From an uncultured Collinsella sp. (GTDB lineage: Bacteria; Actinomycetota; Coriobacteriia; Coriobacteriales; Coriobacteriaceae): a stretch of DNA of 64,000 bases. The stretch spans positions 65,434-129,433 of the forward strand of contig CABUHO010000003.1 of assembly GCA_902491395.1 (NCBI GenBank). Direction: 5' to 3'. This document shows positions 51,058-59,442 of this stretch, piece by piece. A program made the position numbers and the translations under genes. The stretch's first letter is position 1; each line of letters opens with the position of its first letter. The notes under the pieces are model-generated. The model was not told the origin of the DNA and searched no databases. It worked only from the letters and a program-made list of their open reading frames with translations.

Positions 51058-51801
51058 ATGCAGACGGTCTATCGGGTATACGAGGGAACGCGCGAGCCGC
51101 ATCGGCTTGCCGTCGAGCGCACGGCCGAGGTGCTCGGCCGCGGCGGCCTGGCTTTGATCCCGACCGAGACCGTCTACGGTGTCGCCGTGGCAGTCAACGC
51201 CTTCTCGGACGCCGTGCCCCAAGATACAAGCGAATTCCCATCGTGGCCGCGAGATCCGCAGGCCACCGTCAACGGCGCCGCGGTCCCCGCACTCGGTACC
51301 GGCTATCGTCGTATCTTTACCCTCAAGCAGCGCGAGCTCACCCAAACGGTTGCCTGGCTGGTCGATGATGCCGAGGCACTCGACCGCTATGGCGTGGATA
51401 TCCCTAACGAGGCCCGCGTACTCGCGCGACGATGCTGGCCGGGAGCCCTGACTATCGTGATTAAGGCAGCCCCCTGCGTGCCGACCTTTATGCGCGCCGC
51501 CGATGACACGGTGGCTCTTCGCGCGTCGGCCTCGCCTGTGGTGCAGGCGCTCATCCGCGCCTGTGGCAGCCCCCTTGCCTGCACGAGCGCCAACACGCAC
51601 GGCGCGCCCTCGCCGGCAAGCTTTGCCGCCGTCGAGGGTCGCATCCTGGAGGGGGTCGATGTTGCCGTCGACGCCGGTGAGACCCCGTGTCGCGACGCCT
51701 CGACCATCGTGTCATTTCAGCACGGCGAGCTCCAGATCCTGCGCCAAGGCGCACTTCCCGCATCAGAGATCGAACGGGTCCTGTCCGACCCGATGCAATA
51801 G
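51058..51801 (+). CDS. tsaC: Sua5/YciO/YrdC-family threonylcarbamoyl-AMP synthase
   Basis: A 247-aa YrdC-fold enzyme that makes threonylcarbamoyl-AMP for the t6A37 modification of ANN-decoding tRNAs. Key segments: ALIPTETVYGVAV (residues about 35-47), FTLKQRE (KRP-like nucleotide site), LARRCWPGALTIV and TVALRASASPVVQALI, then SPLACTSAN. An insertion of about 25 residues follows the first motif (AVNAFSDAVPQDTSEFPSWPRDPQ). The usual prfA-prmC-tsaC order is kept apart from hicAB between the last two. The ribosome site is weak (AAGGGGC). Confidence 0.83.
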   Translation: MQTVYRVYEGTREPHRLAVERTAEVLGRGGLALIPTETVYGVAVAVNAFSDAVPQDTSEFPSWPRDPQATVNGAAVPALGTGYRRIFTLKQRELTQTVAWLVDDAEALDRYGVDIPNEARVLARRCWPGALTIVIKAAPCVPTFMRAADDTVALRASASPVVQALIRACGSPLACTSANTHGAPSPASFAAVEGRILEGVDVAVDAGETPCRDASTIVSFQHGELQILRQGALPASEIERVLSDPMQ

Positions 51802-51814
51802 AAAGGTTTAAGCG

Positions 51815-53356
51815 ATGTCGTTGAATCTGGGCAGCCTGGGCATGGAAGATGCCTCGTTTGACTTTGGCGGTTCCTACATCATGGCGCTCGACTGCGGCAC
51901 CACCTCGGTACTTGCGACCATCGTCGACGAGTACGGCTGCATCGTCGCGCAGGCACGTCGCAGCGTCAAAACCAGCTTCCCGCGTCCCGGTTGGGTAGAG
52001 CAAGACCCCATGGCGGTCCTTGCCAGCCAGATCGCGGTCATGATGGAAGTCCAGTTTAAGAGCGGTATCCACTCCGACCGCATTGCCGCCATCGGCATCT
52101 CCAACCAGCGCGAGACCACGGTGGTCTGGGACCGTGTGAGCGGTCAGCCGATCTATAACGCCATCGTATGGCAGTGCCGCCGTACCGCACCTCTGATCGA
52201 CGAGCTGGTCGAGCAGGGCGCAGAAGGGCTGGTGCGCTCCCGCACGGGACTCACGCTCGACCCGTATTTCTCGGCCTCCAAGGTGCAGTGGATTCTCGAC
52301 AACGTCGACGGCGCACGCGAAAGCGCGGCGGCGGGCGACCTCATGTTTGGCACCATCGACACCTGGCTCATCTACAACCTCACCGGCGGCCAGGTCTTTG
52401 CCACCGACTACACCAATGCCAGCCGCACGGCACTCTTTAATATCCATACGCTCGATTGGGACGACGACCTGCTGGCACTCTTTGACGTTCCACGTTCCAT
52501 GATGCCCGAGGTTCGCTGGAGCTCGGGCGACTACGGCCGCGTCGCGAGCGACATCATGACCAACATGCCGCCCATCATGGGCGTGGCAGGTGACCAACAG
52601 GCGTCGCTGTTCGGCCACTGCTGTTTCCGTCCCGGCCAGACCAAAAACACCTATGGCACGGGTTGCTTTATGCTCATGAACACCGGCGACGAGATCGTCG
52701 AATCCAAGAATGGCCTGGTCTCCACCATCGGTATCGCTGCGGACGGCAAAGTCAGCTATGCGCTCGAGGGCTCTATTTTTGCCGCCGGCTCAACGATGAA
52801 CTGGCTTCGCAACAACATGGGCATCATCTCGAGCGTGAGCGAGTCGGCACAACTCGCCGCTTCGATTAGCGACAACGAGGGCTGCTACTTCGTTCCCGCC
52901 TTTGCGGGTTTGGGTGCTCCCTGGTGGGACCCGCATGCCCGCGGTATCGTGTGCGGTCTGACCGGCGCCTCGAGCCGTGCGACCATCGTACGTGCCGCCT
53001 GCGAATCCATGGCATATCAGAGCTACGACGTGCTGCGCGCCATGGAGCAGGACGTGGGGCTTTCGATCGAGCGCCTGTCTGTCGATGGCGGTGCCTCGCG
53101 CAACGAGTTCATCATGCAATTCCAGGCCGACCTGCTGGATATCCCCGTGCTGCAATGCGAGACGGTGGAGACCACGGCAATCGGTGCCGCGTACTTGGCG
53201 GGTCTTGCCGTCGGCTATTGGGAAGACCTGGAAGAGCTGGAGCAAAATGCCCAGATCGTTAGGACCTTCCTTCCCCACATGTCCGCCGAGCGCCGCGAGC
53301 AAAACCTTGCGGGCTGGCGTGATGCAGTCAGGCGCTCGCTCAGCACCGCACAGTAG
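51815..53356 (+). CDS. glpK: Glycerol kinase
   Basis: A 513-aa FGGY-family kinase forming glycerol 3-phosphate from glycerol and ATP. Typical segments are MALDCGTTSV (with about 20 extra N-terminal residues before it), GWVEQDPM, ISNQRETTVVWDR, YNAIVWQCRRT, TDYTNASRTALFNI and GVAGDQQASLFG. AAAGG stands before the ATG. It starts 13 bp after tsaC and is probably co-transcribed. No glycerol facilitator or glycerol-3-phosphate dehydrogenase is in the window. Confidence 0.95.
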   Translation: MSLNLGSLGMEDASFDFGGSYIMALDCGTTSVLATIVDEYGCIVAQARRSVKTSFPRPGWVEQDPMAVLASQIAVMMEVQFKSGIHSDRIAAIGISNQRETTVVWDRVSGQPIYNAIVWQCRRTAPLIDELVEQGAEGLVRSRTGLTLDPYFSASKVQWILDNVDGARESAAAGDLMFGTIDTWLIYNLTGGQVFATDYTNASRTALFNIHTLDWDDDLLALFDVPRSMMPEVRWSSGDYGRVASDIMTNMPPIMGVAGDQQASLFGHCCFRPGQTKNTYGTGCFMLMNTGDEIVESKNGLVSTIGIAADGKVSYALEGSIFAAGSTMNWLRNNMGIISSVSESAQLAASISDNEGCYFVPAFAGLGAPWWDPHARGIVCGLTGASSRATIVRAACESMAYQSYDVLRAMEQDVGLSIERLSVDGGASRNEFIMQFQADLLDIPVLQCETVETTAIGAAYLAGLAVGYWEDLEELEQNAQIVRTFLPHMSAERREQNLAGWRDAVRRSLSTAQ

Positions 53357-53479
53357 GGCTGCGATGGGCTGCTTGATACAACAAACCGCTAAACTAATGC
53401 ATGGCGTGCGGCGGCAACATTGCTGCACGCCTTGTCAGCAAGGCCGTTTTGCGGCCGCAACGAAAGGGGCAATCAATCC

Positions 53480-54127
53480 ATGACCGTCACCTACGATGCG
53501 TCCCGTGTGACGCTTGTCGATCACCCGCTCGTTCAGCACAAGCTGTCGATCCTGCGCGATAAAAACACCGGCACCAACCAGTTCCGCCAGCTCGTGCGCG
53601 AACTCGCGCTTTTTGACGGCTACGAGGCCATGCGCGACCTGCCTATGGAAGACGTCGAGGTCGAGACCCCCATCACTACCGCCACGTTTAAGCAGCTTGC
53701 CGGCAAGAAACTCGCCATCGTGCCCATCCTGCGTGCGGGCCTTGGCATGGTCGACGGCATCCTCGACCTGGTACCCTCTGCCCGCGTGGGCCACATCGGC
53801 ATGGAACGCGACGAGGTCACCCACGAGCCGCATGAGTATTACTGCAAGATGCCCAAGGATATCGACCAGCGTATCTGCCTGGTCGTCGACCCCATGCTCG
53901 CCACGGGCGGTTCGGCCGAGATGGCCATCAGCTACCTGCGCGAGCGCGGTGTCAAGGACATCCGCATGCTGTGCATCGTCGCGGCCCCCGAGGGTCTCAA
54001 GTCGCTGACCGAGAAGGACCCAGATGTGCATATCTATACCTGCGCCATCGACGACCATCTCAACGAGGCTGCCTACATCGTTCCCGGCCTCGGCGACGCC
54101 GGCGACCGCATCTACGGCACGCTCTAG
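53480..54127 (+). CDS. upp: Uracil phosphoribosyltransferase
   Basis: A 215-aa type I PRTase converting uracil and PRPP to UMP. The start VTLVDHPLVQHKLSILRDKNT and the PRPP-binding LVVDPMLATGGSAEMAI are diagnostic. Normal length. ATG at 53480 has GAAAGGGGC upstream. It lies directly before the ATP synthase operon, a common neighbourhood in Gram-positives. Confidence 0.95.
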   Translation: MTVTYDASRVTLVDHPLVQHKLSILRDKNTGTNQFRQLVRELALFDGYEAMRDLPMEDVEVETPITTATFKQLAGKKLAIVPILRAGLGMVDGILDLVPSARVGHIGMERDEVTHEPHEYYCKMPKDIDQRICLVVDPMLATGGSAEMAISYLRERGVKDIRMLCIVAAPEGLKSLTEKDPDVHIYTCAIDDHLNEAAYIVPGLGDAGDRIYGTL

Positions 54128-54319
54128 TCGCTGAGCTAAGACGGCCGCGGCTGCAAATACGAAGAAACGGTGCGCGCGAACGAGCAAAAGGCGACCGCGC
54201 GCACTCCTGTTAACGGACGTTTTGCCCTGCAGGGTTCGAGAAAAACGTATTACCGTACCTGCGGCATAAAGAAGGTCTTAAGAAAACGAACAGGTGCGTA
54301 TTAACCGATGCTTTTTCGG

Positions 54320-54347
54320 TTGTACTTTAGCGATTGGCTCGTACAAT
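54320..54347 (+). promoter_or_regulatory. Probable promoter of the ATP synthase operon
   Basis: TTGTAC, 16 bp, TACAAT, about 60 nt before the atpI-like start. The 281-bp gap from upp shows no other clear signal. Confidence 0.5.
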
Positions 54348-54408
54348 AGTCACCAATGTTTGGCGGGAACTGTTCTGTGAAGCGTTAAAAAGGAAAGTGA
54401 GGACGCCA

Positions 54409-54720
54409 GTGTTTCAGATAGCCGATCTGCTCGCTATCGTTGCAGGCGCCATCGCGGGCGCAATTGCCTTCCTTCCCTTTGTCTTTACGCTCAAGCCGGT
54501 TCTTGACGATAAACAGAATGCGGACATGCTCAAGGGCATGGTGAGTCTCGCGGTCTCGGCAATCGCCCTGCTCGTCTTTACCTTGGTTGTGTTTGTGTTG
54601 TTCGGAGAGGCATTTCGCATGTTCCTCCTGGGCGAGGCGATCGGCTTCGTGGCCTTTATGGCCGCCTGCACGGTTCGCGTCGCCAAGGCGCTGCGAGATC
54701 CTCATGAGGTCGAAAGGTAA
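54409..54720 (+). CDS. AtpI-like small membrane protein of the ATP synthase operon
   Basis: A 103-aa protein with about four short membrane helices, in the position usually held by atpI, whose product helps assemble the c-ring. Sequence similarity to AtpI is not evident; the call is positional. I chose GTG 54409 with GTGAGGACG upstream, since the in-frame extension to 54334 would overlap the promoter. Confidence 0.6.
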   Translation: MFQIADLLAIVAGAIAGAIAFLPFVFTLKPVLDDKQNADMLKGMVSLAVSAIALLVFTLVVFVLFGEAFRMFLLGEAIGFVAFMAACTVRVAKALRDPHEVER

Positions 54721-54723
54721 GTC

Positions 54724-55527
54724 GTGGAAATTTTTGAAAAGCTGCCTGATGAGATTAATCATCTGGTCAGCGAGTTCAGCTCCACCCCTGTCGTGGGCGA
54801 TCTGAGCTGCGGCATCACGCAGTACTCGTTTTGGCTGATCGTCTCCACGATCGTGCTCCTGATCGTCCTGGCCGTGTTCAAGAAGAAGCAGACCCTGGTT
54901 CCCAAGGGCTTCTTCGTCAACGGTTTCGAGTACATCATCGAGTACGTCGAGAACGATATCGGCAAGGGCGTCGTGGGTGAGAACTGGAAGAAGCACTTCC
55001 CGTTCCTGTGCTCGCTTTTCCTGTTCATCCTGATCAATAACATGATCGGCCTGATCCCGGGAATGAAGCCCGGCACCGGCGCAATCGGCTCCACCGCCGC
55101 GCTCGCCATTTTCGCCTTCGTGTACTTCATCTACTACGGATGCAAGGCTCACGGCGTGATCGGCTACATCAAGAGCCTCGCCCCGCAGGGCGTGAGCTTC
55201 CCGATGAACGTGCTTGTGTGGGTCGTCGAGCTCTTCTCGACCTTCCTGCGCCTCATCACGCTCGCCGTCCGTCTGTTCTGCAACATGTTCGCAGGACACG
55301 TGGTCATGGGCTCGTTCGCCATCATGGCGAGCATGTTCATGCAGCCGCTGCTTCAGCAGGTTTCCGCGGCCCACGCCGTCGGCGCCCTGCCTTCGCTGGC
55401 CTGGCTTGCCATCCTCATCCTGATCTATGCGATCGAGCTTGTGGTCGGCGCCATCCAGGCTTACGTCTTCACGGTCCTTACCGCCGTGTATGTCTCCGAG
55501 GCAGAGGAGGTCGCGGAGGAGGAGTAG
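54724..55527 (+). CDS. atpB: ATP synthase F0 subunit a
   Basis: A 267-aa membrane subunit forming the proton half-channels. The essential Arg is in the FLRLITLAVRLFCNMFAGHVV region (helix 5), followed by the conserved C-terminal IELVVGAIQAYVFTVLTAVYV. An unusual acidic tail (SEAEEVAEEE) ends the protein. GTG start with AAAGGTAAG upstream, 3 nt after the previous gene. Confidence 0.96.
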   Translation: MEIFEKLPDEINHLVSEFSSTPVVGDLSCGITQYSFWLIVSTIVLLIVLAVFKKKQTLVPKGFFVNGFEYIIEYVENDIGKGVVGENWKKHFPFLCSLFLFILINNMIGLIPGMKPGTGAIGSTAALAIFAFVYFIYYGCKAHGVIGYIKSLAPQGVSFPMNVLVWVVELFSTFLRLITLAVRLFCNMFAGHVVMGSFAIMASMFMQPLLQQVSAAHAVGALPSLAWLAILILIYAIELVVGAIQAYVFTVLTAVYVSEAEEVAEEE

Positions 55528-55651
55528 CCTTCCGTTCGCGCCTTAAAGGTAAGGCAATTCGTTAAACCGCCGGTGCCCGTACCCATGGAGCCCGGCAGTT
55601 ATAAAAAGGTTATCCTGCGTGAAATAAGACACGCACGACAAAGGAGGAATC

Positions 55652-55846
55652 GTGGGAGTTATCGGTTACGGTCTCGGTGTTATCGGCGCTGGTCTTGCTA
55701 TCGGCCTGTCTGCTCTGGGTGCTACGGGTGCTATGGCCCGTCAGCCTGAGGTCCAGGGCCGCGTGTTCACCGTCTTCATCATGGGCTCCGCCTTCGGCGA
55801 GGCTCTGGCTCTGATCGGCTTCGTTGTCGCGCTGATCGTTAAATAG
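55652..55846 (+). CDS. atpE: ATP synthase F0 subunit c
   Basis: A 64-aa two-helix hairpin forming the rotor ring, shorter than the usual 70-85 aa. The polar loop is ARQPE and the ion-binding Glu lies in helix 2 (GSAFGEALALIG). No Gln/Ser/Thr set of Na+-type rings is seen in helix 1, so H+ coupling is likely. GTG start with AAAGGAGG upstream; 124-bp gap after atpB. Confidence 0.95.
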   Translation: MGVIGYGLGVIGAGLAIGLSALGATGAMARQPEVQGRVFTVFIMGSAFGEALALIGFVVALIVK

Positions 55847-55861
55847 CACGGAGCGTCAAGT

Positions 55862-56464
55862 ATGAATCTTTCATCCCAGAAGAGCGCGATCGCACTCTCC
55901 GCGTCCGCGGCCGCGCTGCTCATGCCGGTTTCCGCGTTCGCCGAGGACGGCGCTGCCGGTGCGGACATCCTCATCCCTAAGATGGCGGAGTTCATCCCGG
56001 CGCTCATCGCCTTCCTGATCATCTGGATCGTGCTGGCCAAGGTCGCCCTGCCGGGCATCATGAAAACCATGGAGGAGCGCGGCAAGAAGATCGAGGAGAG
56101 CCTCGACGAGGCCGAGAAGACCAAGCAGGAGGCTATCGCCAAGCGCGCTGAGTCCGACTCGATCGTCACCGACGCCCGTCGTCAGGCTGCCGACATCGTT
56201 CTCGAGGCCCGTAAGGACGCCGAGTCCGAGCGCGCCCGTATCATTGAGGCTGCTCACAAGGAGGCCGAGGAGATCATCGCCAAGGCCCATACGACCGTCG
56301 AGGACGAGCGCAAGTCCATCTACGCCGGTGCCGCGAGCTCCATCGCCGACCTGTCCGTTGCCGTCGCCACCAAGATCGTTGGCGAGGCACTCGAGGACGA
56401 GACCGAGCAGAAGAAGCTCATCGAGCGCTACATCCAGGAAGCAGGTAGCCTGAATGCCGACTAG
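55862..56464 (+). CDS. atpF: ATP synthase F0 subunit b with signal-like N-terminus
   Basis: A 200-aa stator subunit. One membrane helix (IPALIAFLIIWIVLAKVALPGI, about 42-63) is followed by a long charged coiled coil reaching to F1. The first 28 residues look like a cleavable signal peptide (Ser/Ala-rich, ending MPVSAFAEDG), an extra element also known from other actinobacterial b subunits with N-terminal extensions. It ends 11 nt inside atpH. Confidence 0.93.
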   Translation: MNLSSQKSAIALSASAAALLMPVSAFAEDGAAGADILIPKMAEFIPALIAFLIIWIVLAKVALPGIMKTMEERGKKIEESLDEAEKTKQEAIAKRAESDSIVTDARRQAADIVLEARKDAESERARIIEAAHKEAEEIIAKAHTTVEDERKSIYAGAASSIADLSVAVATKIVGEALEDETEQKKLIERYIQEAGSLNAD

Positions 56465-56930
56465 CCGCTATCAGGACAAGGTGCTCGAGACCTACGCGCG
56501 CTCCCTTCTGGAAGCCGCTAAGGCCGAGAACCATGTGTTCGAGGACCTCGAGATGATCGAGCGCCTGGCTTCTGCCAGCCCCGAGATCATCGCCGTGCTC
56601 GACACCATGTCCAAGCGCGACCAGCTCGACCTTCTTCCCAAGGTGGCAGCTGCCTTTAAGTATGTTGCCGAGGAAGACGAGGATGTAGTGGGCGTGACCG
56701 TCACCACGGCGATCCCGCTCGACGACGAGCTGCGTCAAACCATCACTAAGAAATGCGAGCAGGACTTCGGCCGCAAGGTATTCCTTATCGAGCAGGTCGA
56801 CCCGTCTATCGTGGGCGGCTTGGTGCTCGAGGCCCGCGGCGAGCGTCGTGACATTTCCGTCAAGACGCAGCTGCGCATCGCGCAGGAGACCCTCGCAAAC
56901 TCTGCTAATTCGTACGGAGGTGAAGCCTAA
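56454..56930 (+). CDS. atpH: ATP synthase F1 subunit delta
   Basis: A 158-aa peripheral stalk subunit, slightly shorter than the usual 175-180. The N-terminal helical bundle starts SRYQDKVLETYARSLLEAAK, and the C-terminal segment DPSIVGGLVLEARGERRDISVKTQL is typical. It overlaps atpF by 11 nt and atpA by 1 nt, indicating coupled translation. Confidence 0.93.
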   Translation: MPTSRYQDKVLETYARSLLEAAKAENHVFEDLEMIERLASASPEIIAVLDTMSKRDQLDLLPKVAAAFKYVAEEDEDVVGVTVTTAIPLDDELRQTITKKCEQDFGRKVFLIEQVDPSIVGGLVLEARGERRDISVKTQLRIAQETLANSANSYGGEA

Positions 56931-58528
56931 TGTCCGAAACCCTCAATGCCCAGGATATCGCCAAGAAACTGCAGGAGCAGCTCACGAGTCTCTCCGCGAC
57001 GGTCGATACGCATGAGGTTTCAACGGTCGACGAGGTAGGCGACGGCATCGCGCGCGTCTCCGGCCTTAAGAGCGCCATGGCAGGTGAGCTTCTGGAGTTC
57101 AAGAGCTCCGATACCGGTGAGACCGTCTTCGGCCTTGCCCAGAACCTTGACCGTGACGAGGTCGGCGCCGTTCTGTTTGGTGCCGTCGACTCCATCAAGG
57201 AAGGCGACGAGTGCCGCACCACTGGCCGCATTATGGATATCCCCGTGAGCCGCGCCATGCTCGGCCGCGTCGTCAATCCGCTCGGCCAGCCCATCGACGG
57301 CCTGGGCGACATCGTCGCCACGCACCGTCGTCCTATCGAGTTCAAGGCCCCCGGCGTCATCGACCGTACCCCGGTGTGCGAGCCGGTTCAGACCGGTCTG
57401 CTCGCTATCGACTCCATGGTGCCTATTGGCCGCGGTCAGCGTGAGCTCATCATCGGCGACCGTAAGACCGGTAAGACCGCCATCGCCATCGACGCTATCC
57501 TCAACCAGCGCGGCAAGGGCATGGTCTGCATCTATGTCGCCATCGGTCAGAAGGCCTCCACGGTTGCCAACATCCGCGAGACCCTCGCTCAGCACGGTGC
57601 GCTCGACTACACCATCATCGTTTCGGCCACCGCTGCCGATTCCGCCCCTATGCAGTACATCGCGCCTATGGCCGGTGCCGCTATCGGCGAGTTCTTCATG
57701 TACAACGGCGAGGACGGCAAGCCCGCCAGCGAGACCAACCCCGGCGGCCACGTGCTCGTCATCTACGACGACCTGTCCAAGCAGGCTGTGGCCTACCGTC
57801 AGATGTCGCTGACGCTGCATCGTCCGCCCGGACGCGAGGCCTATCCTGGCGACATCTTCTACCTGCACTCTCGTCTGCTCGAGCGCGCAGTCAAGATGTC
57901 CAAGAAGAACGGTTATGGCTCCATGACGGCTCTGCCGATCATCGAGACCCAGGACGGCGACGTCTCGGCCTACATTCCGACCAACGTCATTTCCATTACC
58001 GATGGTCAGATCTACCTGCAGTCCGAACTCTTCTTCCAGGGACAGCGCCCGGCAGTCGACGTGGGCATTTCCGTGTCCCGCGTCGGTGGCGACGCGCAGA
58101 CCAAGGCTATGAAGCAGGTCGCCGGCAACCTCCGTCTGGACCTCGCTTCGTACCAGGAGCTCGCCGGCTTTACGCAGTTCGGCTCCGACCTCGACGAGGC
58201 TACTCAGAAGCAGCTGACCCATGGTGCCCGCATGACTGAGCTCCTTAAGCAGCCGCGTTACAAGCCGTTTGAGGTTGGCGAGCAGATCGTTACGCTGTTC
58301 GCTGGCAACGAGGGCTTCCTGGATGACCTGGAGATCGCCGACGTGCTGCCTTTCCGTGCCGAGCTCATCGAGTACATGGACAATGGCTTTGGCTCGCTGC
58401 TCGACAAGGTTCGCGCCAAGAAGATCGATGATGACACCAAGGCTGAGCTCTTGCGCGTCATCGGCGACTTCAAGCAGCAGTTCATGGCCAAGCACCATTC
58501 GGATGTTTCTGGATCAGAGGAGAACTAA
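56930..58528 (+). CDS. atpA: ATP synthase F1 subunit alpha
   Basis: A 532-aa regulatory nucleotide-binding subunit. The P-loop is GDRKTGKTA (about residue 180), with the typical YVAIGQKASTVANI and HRPPGREAYPGDIFYLHSRLLERA, including the Arg-finger region near ISVSRVGGDAQ. A strong GGAGGTGAAGCC ribosome site lies within the end of atpH. Confidence 0.97.
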   Translation: MSETLNAQDIAKKLQEQLTSLSATVDTHEVSTVDEVGDGIARVSGLKSAMAGELLEFKSSDTGETVFGLAQNLDRDEVGAVLFGAVDSIKEGDECRTTGRIMDIPVSRAMLGRVVNPLGQPIDGLGDIVATHRRPIEFKAPGVIDRTPVCEPVQTGLLAIDSMVPIGRGQRELIIGDRKTGKTAIAIDAILNQRGKGMVCIYVAIGQKASTVANIRETLAQHGALDYTIIVSATAADSAPMQYIAPMAGAAIGEFFMYNGEDGKPASETNPGGHVLVIYDDLSKQAVAYRQMSLTLHRPPGREAYPGDIFYLHSRLLERAVKMSKKNGYGSMTALPIIETQDGDVSAYIPTNVISITDGQIYLQSELFFQGQRPAVDVGISVSRVGGDAQTKAMKQVAGNLRLDLASYQELAGFTQFGSDLDEATQKQLTHGARMTELLKQPRYKPFEVGEQIVTLFAGNEGFLDDLEIADVLPFRAELIEYMDNGFGSLLDKVRAKKIDDDTKAELLRVIGDFKQQFMAKHHSDVSGSEEN

Positions 58529-58533
58529 GCCCC

Positions 58534-59442
58534 ATGGCCAACCTTCGCGACATTAAGAAGCGAATCTCCTCGGTTACCACGACCAAGCAGATCACGCGCA
58601 CGATGGAGATGGTCTCTACGGCCAAGATCCGTCGTGCCCTCGATCGCTCCAAGCAGGCCGAGCCCTATAAGGAGGCGCTGACCGACGTCATGTTGACGGT
58701 CGCCGGCGACGCCTCCTGTTCGGGCACCGATCCCATGCTGCAGAAGCATGAGAACGTCAAGCATGGCCTGATTGTCGTTATTGCCTCGGACCGCGGCCTT
58801 GCCGGCGGTTTCAATACGACGGTGGAGCGCACGGCCGAAAAGCTCGCCGCTTCTTGGGCGAACGACGGCATCGAGTGCGAGATCATCGCGTGTGGGCGTA
58901 AACCGGCCACGTATTTCCGTGACCGCGCAAACGTTGTCATGCACTTTGAGGGCAACTCCTCTGAGCCCGATTTCAATCAGGCCCGCATGATCTCCTCTCA
59001 TATCTGCGATGCGTATCGTGCCGGTGAGCTTGACCGTGTCGAGCTTGTCTACCACCACGCCAAGAACCGCGTGGATCAGGAGCTTCGCGTCGAGCATCTG
59101 TTGCCGCTCGACCCCGAGATGATCGCTATGGCCCACGGTCCGCGTAAGAACGAGACCGACGCCCCTAAGCGCATCTCGTCCACGTTCGAGTTCGTGCCCT
59201 CTCCCGAGCATGTTCTCGGCAAGCTTGTGCCGTCTTATATCCTGACGGTCATCTACCAGGCCCTGATCGATTCGGCGGCTGCCGAGCAGGGTGCACGCCG
59301 CAAGGCCATGCACTCCGCGACGGAAAACGCCACCGCGATCATCTCGACCCTTACCCGCACGTATAGTCGCGTGCGCCAGGCTTCGATCACGACCGAGATT
59401 AACGAGATCGTCGGCGGAGCCTCAGCATTGGAGGAACAGTAA
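58534..59442 (+). CDS. atpG: ATP synthase F1 subunit gamma
   Basis: A 302-aa central rotor shaft. The N-terminal coiled coil ANLRDIKKRISSVTTTKQITRTMEMVSTAKIRRA and the C-terminal helix AMHSATENATAIISTLTRTYSRVRQASITTEINEIVGGASAL are diagnostic. ATG overlaps the region just after atpA (5-nt gap) and the stop overlaps atpD by 1 nt. Confidence 0.96.
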   Translation: MANLRDIKKRISSVTTTKQITRTMEMVSTAKIRRALDRSKQAEPYKEALTDVMLTVAGDASCSGTDPMLQKHENVKHGLIVVIASDRGLAGGFNTTVERTAEKLAASWANDGIECEIIACGRKPATYFRDRANVVMHFEGNSSEPDFNQARMISSHICDAYRAGELDRVELVYHHAKNRVDQELRVEHLLPLDPEMIAMAHGPRKNETDAPKRISSTFEFVPSPEHVLGKLVPSYILTVIYQALIDSAAAEQGARRKAMHSATENATAIISTLTRTYSRVRQASITTEINEIVGGASALEEQ

